Shown piece by piece: positions 23,114 through 35,200 of a stretch of DNA of 64,000 nt (position 1 is the stretch's first letter; every line of letters begins with the position of its first letter). The DNA comes from Dasyornis broadbenti (taxonomy: Eukaryota > Chordata > Aves > Passeriformes > Dasyornithidae): positions 124,001-188,000 of the forward strand of contig VZRN01002233.1 in the NCBI GenBank assembly GCA_013397935.1, written 5' to 3'. The position numbers were made by a program, and so were the translations under genes. The notes beneath the pieces are model-generated. The model ran no database searches, was not told the DNA's origin, and worked only from the letters and a program-made list of their open reading frames with translations.

Positions 23114-24045
23114 TGGCCTCAGCATAAGGTTGGATAGAGGTTTTCACATTGCCACTGGGAACGCCCAGCAGACAGAAGCACTTCAGAACCAGGAGCTCTC
23201 GGTGCTGGGACGGTGCAGGATTCCTACCACATCAGCCAGAGCCTGCAAGAAATTCCATGTGGTTTCATCCAGGTGGCTTTTGCTCTTGGAGAGTGTGGCT
23301 GGCCATGGAGCTCTGTCTTCCCAGGAGAAGAGTGGTGCTCCTCAGGCCCGGCAGGGTGGTGTAGGACCACCAACAGCTGGGATGGGGGAGAAGTTCCCCC
23401 TTGGAGAGGGAATGGCCACTGCCTGCCTGGAGGAAGAGTCACAAGCAGGTGCCTTCCCAGCAGTGCCACAAGTGAGGTGACATAATGCCCGAAAAAACAC
23501 CAGGGCATCTGGTCTGTGAGTATATTTAGATTGGATATATGGAAGAAATTCCTCCCTTTGAGGATGGTGAGGAGCTAGAGTGGATTTCCCAGAGAAGCTG
23601 TGGCTGCCCCTTCCCTGGAAGTGTCCGAGGCCAGGTTGGACGGGGCTTGGAGCAGCCTGGGATAGCGAAAGGTGTCCCTGCAATGGCAGGGGGTGGGACA
23701 GGATGAGCGTAAAGGTTCCTTCCAGACAAACCAGTTTGGGATTCCATGATCCTGTTTGGGACACAGACCCCAGCAGAATGCAGGGCCATGGGCCAGTCAG
23801 TGTCTCTGCCAGGAGCTTTGGGCCTTTCTCAGGTGTGGAGCTCTCTGCAGGTGTGTTGCTCTGTTCCTGTCTGCCTGTCACATGTCTGTTTTCAAGATCT
23901 TTTGAAAGCTTTTTTATTGTATTACAATAACATTCTTGCCTTCTTAAATGTCAAGGCATTAATTTATAAACTTCCTGCAAGAATCTTTAGTTCAGTCCAT
24001 TTCCAGTTCCAATCTCTGGAATAAATATTCCTAAAATTAGAAATA
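23114..24045 (+). other. Fusion-gene 3' UTR with candidate poly(A) signal
   Basis: Sequence after the TAG stop, containing one CR1 insertion. AATAAA at 24020-24025 is the first strong plus-strand signal. The gene converges on TP73, whose candidate minus-strand signals (AATAAA on the minus strand at 24171-24166 and 24385-24380) lie just beyond. The two 3' ends may therefore be nearly back-to-back. Confidence 0.45.
23523..23751 (+). mobile_element. CR1 3' fragment in the fusion-gene 3' UTR
   Basis: CR1 tail in sense orientation: 'agaaattcctccctttgagg', 'gccaggttggacggggcttg', 'gcagcctgggatagcgaaag', ending 'gtttgggattccatgatcc'. Confidence 0.9.
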
Positions 24046-26297
24046 GTGGTGACAAGTGTAATTTAAAACAGTTCCCTTTGGGAAATTGTTTTTAACAGTG
24101 TAATTTTTCAAGCTCAGAAAAGCTATGTCCTAATGTTCTCCACTTCATTCACTGTTTTATAGCCATTTATTGAAGAAAAAGAAGTTTTATGTATCCAGAA
24201 GTTACCTTTTGCCTCTCTGTACTTGCTGTAGCAGTTTAGTACTCACTGGTGGGTTTCCTTTTGGTTTCAGCAGCTTAAGGTCCTTTGAGGCCCTCCCTAC
24301 AGGTTAAAGTTTACTCAGGGTTAGGAGGGCACTTTCTGTCCAATTTTAATTGCCAGATGCAGCAATTCCCACATGTGCTTTTATTGTGTTACAAAAAAAA
24401 AAAAATCCCAAAACAAAACAAAAGAGAAACCTCAGCTATAAAAATAACACATTTTCCAAAGATAACAGTATGAAAAATACAAGTTCTGCCACGGAGTGAT
24501 CCATTAATACTGCCGGGAACAGCCCTGGGAACACTGGAAATGTGAGTGGTTGTTGCAAAAGCTTGAAAGCATTGAAGTGCTTTACTGAGCCATTGCCTGG
24601 GGGCACAGGTTCACTGTCAGCCATGCCAGGGGAGTTCCCAATGCCAAAGGAGTCTGGTTCCCAATCCCTGTGGTGGAGGGCTGGCATGGCCTCAGGGATG
24701 GCAACGGCACCTGTGGCTCACCAGCACCCGAGGGAGGGGAGGGACAGGAGGCCATCTCTGCGTGCTGAAGGCTCAGAGCTGCTGTGGGACACCCAGACAG
24801 AGCATTGGAGGAGCGTCCTGGGCCCAGGGCTGCGGGTGCAGCAGGTCCAGTGATCCTGTTCCCCTTGGAGAGGGAGCAGCCACTGCCTGCCTGGAGGAGA
24901 ACTCACATCTCAGGTGGGCCCTGGTGGGACTTGAGCTGTTCTTCTCCTCTTGCCTGGGGGGTCCAGGGCTTTGGGAAGGGCATTGAGCCCCTTCCCCAGC
25001 CTGGGGGTGATGCGAAGCAGGTATAGGGCTGCCTTTGGAGGCCTCCAGAGGCAGAGGGTGCCCCAGTGGGAATGCGCTAGGCAGCATTGTTTCTGTGCAG
25101 GTTCCCCCAGGCTGCCCAAAATCTCGAGTGATCCAGGGCTGAGGGGGCAGATGAAGCAGCTCCCTGGCCAGCCACCCTCCCTCCCACAGCAACAGCTCCT
25201 GTGACTTCCTGTGCCTTTCCAAGACCTGTTGTGGGACATTGCCTTCCCAAATGTGTAGGGAATTAGTGTTCGGGGAGGGAACACACCTGTTTGTGTCCTT
25301 GCTTTCTGTGGAGGTTTTTTTCCCAGCCTGAATCAACAGAGAAATTATAACTGGAAGTGACCAGGAACAGAACAGCACTGATCACTCAGTCCAGGCCATG
25401 CTCCAAAAGGATGGAATTTACACCACGGCATTGCAGCTTGTCAGGTCTGACCTGTCAGCAAAACTCCCCAAAGGAGCAGGGAGGGATTATCCAGACCTCT
25501 GACTTCCCAGGACAATCACTGGCTTTCCCCTCCTCCACAAATTGCATGCAAGAGATTCGGAGAAGGAAAAAAATTGAGTTTTGAATAGATAAGGCTGGAG
25601 ACAGCATTCTCTGCATGTTCACATGCTACAACATGAAATTAATTTACTTGACACTGTGGTGTCTCAGGAGTCAGTATCAATTTTTATAGCTTACATGAAA
25701 ATAAATTTCTCTCCTTACAGCACAATGAGTTTACTGTATGTACATTCTGTTTATATACACCAACCTTTAAGTACAAGAACACATTGGGAACGAACACACA
25801 GGTTCTTTTGGCTCTACAGAGGGCTGAGGGAAGGGATGCGTTTGGCAGTCCATGGAAAAACAGTATGTGGCTTCGCACCAGTCACTGGCGACGCCTGCAC
25901 AGGTCAGGGCTGAGTCCGTGTTGCAGTGACAAAGCCCAAAGTTTGGGACACCACAGAGAACACAGACGGTGAGCAGGGATGAGAAAAACGTGCTGTCCTT
26001 ACAGCCCTGGCTGCAGGGATGCTCCAGGAAAACACAAACCAGCCAGTGCCTCCTGTGCCACGGGCAGGCAGAAATCCCGCTCCGGCTGCTGAGCTGGCTT
26101 GGCTGCCCTCCTCCGTCTCTTCCTCCTCCTCCTCACCTCCAGTTTCCTCCCCAGGGCAGGCACCTCCTGCCCGGCTCAGGGCCTGCAGTTCCCCTGGATA
26201 ACAAAATTAAACTTCTCCAGGTGCCCAAGGCTGCAAATACATTTCAAGAGGGGCGCTTGTCACCCCCCTGGTGTCTCACTGCCACCTCTGAAGCCCC
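24046..26297. other. Convergent intergenic / TP73 3' UTR interval
   Basis: No coding exon is supported here. The interval probably contains the TP73 3' UTR on the minus strand, because the TP73 stop is at 26298-26300 and minus-strand AATAAA hexamers occur at 24385-24380 and 24171-24166. A (A)13 tract lies at about 24393-24405. A 55-bp segment at 24861-24915 is an imperfect copy of 23397-23450. The block 24600-25200 is GC-rich without recognisable domains. Confidence 0.4.
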
Positions 26298-29200
26298 TCA
26301 GTTGATCTCTCCCTCCGTGAACTCCTCCTTTATAGACTGTTTGCGGGATTTGCAGTCCGGGAGGTCGAACCCGAAGTCGGCCCAGTCGTCGGCTGCGCCG
26401 CGGTTGGGGATGGTGATGGTGTGGCGCACGCGGAAGTGCACGGCCTCCATCACCCGCTGCCGCTGCAGCTCGCCCGAGCTGCCAATGGAGATGGTGGAGG
26501 CGTTGCTGCTGGAGCGGATCAGCTGCTGGGCCCCGTAGTCGTGGCTCTGTTTGAGCTCCTGCAGACCCCGCCAGATGATCATCCGGTACTGCTCCGGGAT
26601 CTTCAGTGCTCCGAGATCCTGCAAGGACAACACCGCTGAGGCACGGCCGGCACAGATGTGACTGTACCAGCAGGAGTGAGCCCTGGAGCCTCAGGTCATG
26701 TTTTGGGGGGACATGTGGGCACGATGCCCAAGGGAGTTGGGCTGGACCTCCCACCATGGCCATGGGTGCATCATCCCCTGGGTTATTTCTTGTTTGTAAC
26801 CCAGTTACTCAACCGCAACTTTGCCAGGCTGGAGACTGTGTTGTTGTTTTGGGAGGGGTTCCCATCAAACTGATGTGGAAATGCGAGGGAAGGAGGGGAC
26901 CGTTCCCCTCGGACACAGGTGGCAGAGCAGTGCGTGGAGCATCCTTGTGCCTGTGCACATGGGATGGCTTCTGCTCTGGTCCTGGCCCGGGAGGCTGGAG
27001 CAGCACCTGCCTCGAGCACTGAGGTGGGTGAGGGTGGCTCTCACAAAGCCAGGAGAGGTGAGCGACCTCGGAATGGGGACCTGTGCCGGAACAGACACCA
27101 GCACAGCAGGGAGCTGCGAGGGATCCACGTTAATGCCAACACAGAGACTCACAGGAGTGTTAACTGGAGCAGACAGTCAGTATGCAATTAGTAGCTACAA
27201 ACGCCGACTCAGACACACAGCTCTGCCCTGACACAAGTTTTGGCCATTCCCAAACGTTTCCTTGGACAGCTGACAGACGGTCATGGAGTTAGTTCAGCAA
27301 ATGGTCCAAAACCAGGCTCAGGTTACACAACTGGCCCCAGCCACCAGTGACAAATCATCATCTCTCCCACAGGACGTGCAGCTGCCAGGTAGAGATGCTG
27401 TTACACCTGCCTGGGGCAAAATGGGGTTGGGCAGGTGCTCTGTCTCAGCCAAAACACCAACTCTGGGATTTATAGGGCTTGACACAGCTCAAATGGTTCA
27501 GGATTATTTTTTGTTTTCCTTTATCTTGTCCCCCCGGTACCGGCTCTGGTTCCACCCCTGGTACCAGCACCACTGTGTGGCAGCACCAGAGGCTGATGCT
27601 CCAGGCATACCCAGGTACTTCCAGCATCCTCTCCATGCTTTTTCTGTCAGCTTTTGCCTGACCTGGGCTATTTCATTTCAAACTTCTCTTAATAAAAATG
27701 CCCTGGGCTCAACTCCCTTATGTCAGCCTCTTTCATCTTAAAGATTAGCAGGCGAAGAGGTGAGATCAGATTAAGCCTCCCTGACCGGCAGTGGGGTGTC
27801 CCTGCTGGCTCAGTGGGATTTGGGGTGTTCCACTGAGCAGCTCAGCTTCGTTTTCTGTGTTAGGTGGAAAATCTCCCTCCCTGAGCTCTGGCCTAGGGAT
27901 CTTTGATCTCAGTTATTTCTGAGAGTCTAGAGGAAGCAGCTGAGACTGGTTGTGGTTTTTTGAGATTGGTTGTGGTTTTTACCAAGGCCTGAGCTACTGC
28001 TACCTCTGAACGACCATCAGGGGGGTAGGAATGAGAGGCATCGATCCTGGGAGCACACGTTGTGTTCTGTGTGAGGGGTTGGGGCACAGGTTTCCCTTCC
28101 TCCAAAACAGTTTTGGTTTTACTTTTCAGACCAACAGCTGCTGGAAAGAAGTGGTAAGAACAGATCTCCCCAAAGCATTTACCTCTATGGATAGGTTCTG
28201 CAGGTGGTAAATATTCTGTAACCCTTGTGAGGTGAAATAGTCGATGCAGTTTGGACACCCCAATCCTGTTAAAAAACTGCAGAGAAAGTTTGGAAAATAA
28301 AGTGGCATTAAGTTCTCATGAACAACAGCTGTGTCCCATCTCTGTGGGATAGACCATGTCAGGCGGGGGATGTGGAGAGTTCCACTGCCACTAAGGCCAA
28401 AGTAAAATGTGGGATTATGTTCATTCCTAAAACTACAGATGTTTTTCTCCTGATTGTCTGAGATTTTGGCTCAGGAACTCATACAATATGAGGGAGCTCG
28501 AGCTACTGGGGAGGGGGATCAGGGCATGCCCTGCCTCTGCCCCAGGCAGATGCTGGCCCCGCGTCTGTCAAAACATCCATGGTCTTTTTAAAGGCCAAAA
28601 CATTAAAAAGCTGCAGAGCTGTTACTGCATTCCAGATGGAAATAAGCCACATGGACCCATTTCCAGGTGTTGCTGGCAGGAAGGGGAAGGGGGAAACCCA
28701 TAAAGCTACGTGCCCTTGGACATATAGGACAAGACCCTTGTTTGGATGTACCTGATTTCTAATTAATCAGGGAGGTGTTTGAGGGCAGTGGGGGGTTTCT
28801 GACTGGTTGGTAGCTGGGCTTTGGTTGCTGAGGTGAGAGGAACAGTCTGTGATTTCGGAGCAGTGATTTCTCAGTTGGGGCCAGTGGCCAGTTGCCCAGT
28901 TGCCAGACAGATGGGAAGGTTAGAGCGAGGGACACAGCAAGGACCAGAGGACAAGACAGGCAGGGCAGCAGGCGCCTTCCCTACCTGACGAGGCTGGGGT
29001 CGGGGTTGTAGGGCGGCGGGGGCGTGCAGTGTGACCCGGACACCATGGACTGCGATGAGTGGCCCCCATTCATTTCTCCATTGGGCTGCATGGGGTGGCT
29101 GTTCAGCATTCCAGGTCCTGGGCAGTGGCAACAAATGCACCCCTTAGACACCACCCAGAGCTGTTAACCCCCACTCTGGGCAGGGAGAGCCCTGTGCTCG

Positions 29201-32200
29201 GCCTGGCGATGCAGGACGTACCCATGGGGCCCAGGCTGGGTGCAGATCCTGAGCCGTGCTGGGCTGGCTGCCCCACCAGCTGGTTCACAGAGGGCAGCTT
29301 GTTGATTCCTCCACCGTGGACTTTATTCATGGGGGAAAGGACAGGCCCATAGGAGGAAGGGGTCTGCAGCTGGCTCCTGTTTGGGGAGGGAACACACTGG
29401 TCAGACTGGGATGAGCAGGATGGAGCTGCCCTCCAGCCCATCAGACCTCCCTGCCAAGGGTGCTCAGGGGCTGTGGGGGTCTCGGGGGCTCTGTCAGGAC
29501 TCACTGCCTCTGCAGGAGCTGCTGCTGCTGCTGTCGGTAGGAATCCACCAGCTGCTGTGGGACCAGCTCCACAAGCTCCAGGCTCTCCTTTATTTTCATC
29601 AGGATCTCAAAGTTCTCCCGGCCTCGCACCTGGAGGAGGGAACAAGACTATTACTTTGTTTTATTCCTGTCCCACCTGGCCAGTTCCCCATTATCCCTTT
29701 TTCCACCCACACACACTGTCACTGTGGCCAGGGACTGTTCGGGATCCAGGAATCCCTTGGACATGTGCATCCATGGGTACTTCTGCTCCTATTCCCGAGG
29801 CCCCTGCTGTCCTACAGGAGCCGGTGCAGCCCCAACCGGCCCGACATCCCCTCCCCTGGATGTTTCTGGCAGAGGGGACGGTGCCAGCGCTGTCCCAAGC
29901 TGAGTTCTCACCCCCTTGCAGCTCACCCACACTTACAGGCACGTAGTACATCTCCTCCTCCCCGTGCCTCCGCTTCTTAATGCCAGTCCCCAGAGCCGGG
30001 ATGCCCTGGGGGCTCTGCTTGAACGCTGGAAAGGAGAGGGGAAGAGTGTTGGTGGAGTCCTGGGAGACAGGACAAGGCGGGGAGCACCTCAAGCCATGCA
30101 GGATGCTAAAACCATTTCCTTGGAGCCCGGCATGGGAATGTCCCTCTGTTATTGACAATAATGAATAATTAAATCAGGCCAGGAGAGCCGTGCACAGGCG
30201 TCTTTGGGCTCTGCAAGGAGAGGGGCAGGGTCCGACTTATGAGACTTTAGATTTAGCGTAGAAAGGTGAAAGTATCATCACTGAGAGTGGATTTGAGCCC
30301 AAACTTCGGGAGCGCAGGGATCTGGGGTGCCCTGAGCCCCACCCCGTGTCACGGGACTCACTGCGCTTGTTGGCATTGCCGTTCTTGGCCGCGCTCTCGT
30401 TCAGGGCTTGCTGCTCTCGGAAATGATCCTCATCGGCTTTCCGGTCCCTGCCGGGACAGGCACAGATCCGCCCCTCAAAGGATCTCCTCCCCAGGACCTG
30501 GCCGCTGGGAAAATAGAGCAGTCAGTCACCCTGCCTCCCCTTGGGAAGGGCACTGTGACTCAGTCCAGGCAGAAACCGGAACAGCATCTCCCATGGGAAG
30601 CGACCCTCAGGAAGCACCGAAGCCCCTCAGCAGCTCCTGGGGAAGAGGAGCTCCTGGGGCAGCGGAAGACTCCACGGCTGCTCTGGGTCCCTGGTCCCTC
30701 TGTGCCAGCCCTTTTCCGAGCCGGCAGAGGAGAGCATTCCTGTTCTAGGAGCTGGGGCCGCCCCATCCCGTTCCCCAGGGGTGCTCCCTGCAGGGGAGGA
30801 CTCCTTCCCCAGCCCTCCCGCAGTGCGAAGAATGCTCATCCCTGCTTCCACAGCCACTCACTCTCTGGTCTCCAGGGTGATGATGATGAGGATGGGCCTC
30901 CTGTTCATCCCTCCCACGCAGCTGCTGTTGCACATGAAGTTGTACAGGATGGTGGTGAACTCGGTCCCCACCTGCCCGGGAGGGAGAGCAGGTGCTGAGC
31001 GGGGAGTGATGGGGGGAGGCAGGCTGGGATCCCCGGGGAGTGAAGAAGAGGAGGGGAGACAAGCTGGGATCCCCGGGGAGTGAAGAATCAGGGTTGGACC
31101 CTCCAGTACAGGGGTGGTGCCTTGGCAGGATGAGCAGGCGAACACCAGGGGTGGTGTGGGGAGGGTCCCAGCCGGGAAAGGGGGACTGTACAAGCACTGT
31201 GAGGGCACCCAGGGCAGGGCAGAACAGGTTCTCCTTTTACACCCCATTCCCAAGACCAGGCTGCTCTGGGGTGTTTCACAGAGCTGGGAGCTGCAGGGGC
31301 TGGGGGCGAGCGGGGGGTGGTCTGAGATGTGCCAGGGCAAGGGGGGCACTCTGGCCCTTTGCCATGTGCCAAGCAGCCCAAACCAGAGAGGCAAGGGCTG
31401 GTCCGGGTACCTGTGGGGGCTCGTAGGGCACCATCACACTCTGCCTGCCCGTCACCGGGTCATCCACGTACTGGGACAGGTTGTTGCCTTCCACCCGGAT
31501 GAGATGGCTGGCAGGGGCTGACTGGCCTGAAAGGCAAAGCTCCAGTTAGATCTGTGGCTGCCCGGGGCATTTGTCTTGAGCACACAAGGGCTGTGACACG
31601 AGGGACACGCAGTCCCCTGAGCCATGGGGACGGCTCAGAGCCCTCACCATCGTTGAAGTCACGGCCGAGTTCGTGGTTGGGGCAGCGCTTCACCACTTCA
31701 GTGACGTGCTCTGCCTTCTTGTAGACAGGCATGGCCCGGATGATGGTGCCTGGGGGTGGTGAGGTGGACACCTTGATCTGGATGGGGCATGTCTTGGCGA
31801 TCTGACAGTAGAGCTTCTTCAGCAGCGGGGAGTACTGGAAAAGAAGAGACATCCCTCAGGTGAACATCTCTCGTGGGGTGGTGGGTGCTCTGCTGGCTAC
31901 CCTCAGCTTTCTCTGCTGCTCTGGTATAAATGCAGGGCTTCCTTCTCTTCCCTTTGCCCTGGAAATATTGAAATCTGAACAATTTCACCCACAACATGTG
32001 GTATCTGCTTTCCACAAACCAGATACAACCACCTCCTGAGGCTGGGAAGGGATTCCCAGCTGGCCAAGGCATCTGGCAGAGCAGGGGCACTGCTGCCCTG
32101 ATATAGAGGGAATCTCACTGAAAATCAACAAAACCTTTACTCGTGCATCACTCAGCCCATTTTGGAAGTGTTCCAGAGTCTGCTCTTGCACGTGACTCCT

Positions 32201-35200
32201 GACCGAGGGTTGGGAGCACTGAGGGCACTGACACACAACAGCCTGAGGAAATCATGCCTGATGTCATTAGCAGTGTCACAGCTGATTAGGCAGGACCTGG
32301 GAGTTCAGTTCTGACACAGCTGAGTTTGTCCTGATCCTGACTCAACCCTTTGCAGCAGCAGTGGCTCATGGAAGGGATGGGGTGGGGACAAAGTGGTGAT
32401 CACTGCCCGGGCTGGCCGCAGGAGGAGGATGCTCTGTGGCAGCTGGAGGCAGCACCCACAGTCACTCCTGAGTAGAAAATGGTTTGTGGCCACTGAATTG
32501 CTCCCTGTGAGGGCACAGTGGGGTTAGCTCAGTGGCAAACTCCTCTCACAAGGCCCTTGGAGGGGTGAAGCTCCAGGGCCTGCAGCCTGTGCCCCTCCAG
32601 GGCAGGGCTGGCAGAGGAGAACCTGTCCTTCACCTTCCAGGAACTGCCCAGGTGTGGGGATGTGCAATTCCCTTCCACCTCAGCCGTGCCATGCTGTTTT
32701 CCATCTCACAAGGAATGTGTTTGCTATACACCAGCCCACCCCTGTTCTTGGAGCAGCCCGTCCCTGCATGGTAGGGCATGTTCCTGCTCCAGGTATTTTA
32801 TCTCATCCCCACAACACAGCGCCCGGTGCCAAAACAATACCACCGTGCAGAGCATTTGTGGGGATGTTAAAGCTTGTCCTGAGCCATCCAAATACAGCTG
32901 TGCCGAGGGGAGGCTCTGCTCTCCTGGTGCTGGGGGGATTCCTGAGCTGGGGCTGCCGAAAATGGGGGCTCAACACCTGCCTGTGAGGGGGTTCAGGGAC
33001 TGGCAGCAATGGCTCAGTCCCCGCTTTTCCTGGCCACGAGCATGTTCCAGTGCAGCTGTGGATCAGGCAGGAAGGCTCTGTGTCTGTCCTGGCTGCAGGA
33101 GTGGATCCACCTGTGGATGAGCGAGGTGCTCCCACCGCCAGGACTGGGATGGGGCAAACGAGATAAACCATTTCCAGGTTTGTCTCATTTCAGTGGTCTC
33201 TAGGGAAGTTCTGGGAAGACATAAAGGGCAGAGGCTTTGCCAAGGCAAAGAGCAGCTGCTCCTATGGCTCCTCCAGCACTAGCCTGGTGGTGAGCAGCAG
33301 CAGGTACCAGCTCCTGGGGGCACAGCAATGGGGTATCCTGGCATCACAGCCTGCTCGGCGCTGGGGACAGCAGGAAGATGCTGTGGTCACTGGAGGGTGG
33401 TGATGGGAGGTACAACATGAACTTGAACCTGACAAGAGCTAATTTTTGGAGGCATGTGGACTTGCCCAACAAGAGAGGATGCTTGGAAACACCACCTTTT
33501 AGTGAAAATCCCAAATTTTGCACTTACACTGGGTGATGCTGACTACACCTTGACTCCATGGCCAGGTTCACTTCCTGGGTGTGATCCTGCATCCTCAGCG
33601 GGGATTCTCAGGGGTCAGGCCTGAGCTGGAAGCGTGGGTTCCACTCAGAATGTGGTGACTCCACTCTGCCTGGCCAGAGAGGAAACTCCCACGTGGCTAC
33701 AGCCCACAGAATCCACTCACCCACCATGATGGGGTTTAGCACCCTCATTTTGAGGAGCCACCATGGCAAAACAAGGGTTATTTAGAGGGGGCTCTTCCTT
33801 GCCAGGTGTTAAAATACTGACAACTCCTGTCAAAGGATCTTTTCATGTAGACATTCCCGGGCAGCCCTCAACATGCCTGGAAACTATAACTGCTCTGGAA
33901 GAGCAGAGGTGCATTATGGCAAGTTCTTTGGTAACAAATTCTCTCATTATACCATGTTATGACATGGATAAATCTCTGTTAAATAGCAGAGTGATGCCCC
34001 GCAGGGGGAAGGCGGCCGCTCCGCGCAGACTTGCCTCCGCTGATAACCTTATCGTGTCCCAACAGCTCCAGGATCGCCTTCAAAGATCCTTCCACAATAA
34101 CAAACTATTCTTTTAAGGAACTCCCTGCTGATAATTCTGGGCAAGAAAAGTCCAGGCTGTGCCCTGGGCGGCCGCGCTCCCGACTCCTCTCAGTGTGGAG
34201 CTGTCCTGGGTCGCATCTCCAGCCTCAGCCAGGGCAGAGCGCTCCTGGTCCTGCAGACCCAGGCTGCTCATGGCCACCAGGACAATGAGCATCGTGGATT
34301 CAGAATCCCAGGAGGTTCTGCATCCCCAGCTGGGCTGCATCCCCAGCTTGGCGATGCATGCTCTCTGTACAGGACAGCAAAACCTGCGCTGTGTCCCTGG
34401 GAAGACACCTCTCTGCTCTATCGTTATCTGTATTTGCTAATTATCTGCCCCATGCACATCTCTGCCAGGCTGTGCTGCATCACCTGAGGACCTGGTACCT
34501 CCCAGCACAGCCATACCCTGCACAGCACCCTGCAGGGACCACAGGCACCCTGTACTCCTCGAGTGTGACACGAGGCAGTGGCAGAGCAGAACTCGGAGAC
34601 CAAAATGCTGGGATTTAATCGCAGATCAGCGCAGCCACCTCACTGCTTCAGCTCTTTGCTCGCCATGGCCGTGTTTCTGCCACCTGCACTGGGGGAACCT
34701 CGGCCTGTTCACTCACATCCTTCCCACCCTGCAGCGTTTGGACAAACTGACCTCTCAGGACCGGCCACACGTGGCAGCCGGGTCACAGCCAAAGCTGCTG
34801 CCAACTTGCTGCCAGGCACAGGAACAACATTTTGGGACACCTGAACACCTTCCTGGCATGTCCAGACCTCAGCTCCAGGATTCCTCTCACACCTACAGGG
34901 GAGCCAGGGTATGCTCTGCTTTGGGCATCTCCTGCCTGTGTCTTCAGACCCTGCTCTGCCCTGGGGGCCGCTGGTGTCTGTCTCCACACTCACATTAGGA
35001 CTAAGGTCATTGCTGCTCCTGGAAAACATTGGAGAATGTCGTTGGAGGGTGAGGAGCACAAATGGTTCCTGTGGCTTGTGGGTGCCAGGTTGCTCAAACC
35101 AGCACAGAGCAGCACTGACAGTGTCCCTGGAGCCTACGGAAACACACAGAACCTGTATTCCTCTGGGATTTCCTGCAGCTGCCAATGTCGCCCTCAGCTT

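Noticed and set aside
29473..29980. Plus-strand frames over TP73 exons 9-11
   Set aside because: Shadows of the minus-strand TP73 exons, which have the splice sites and family match.
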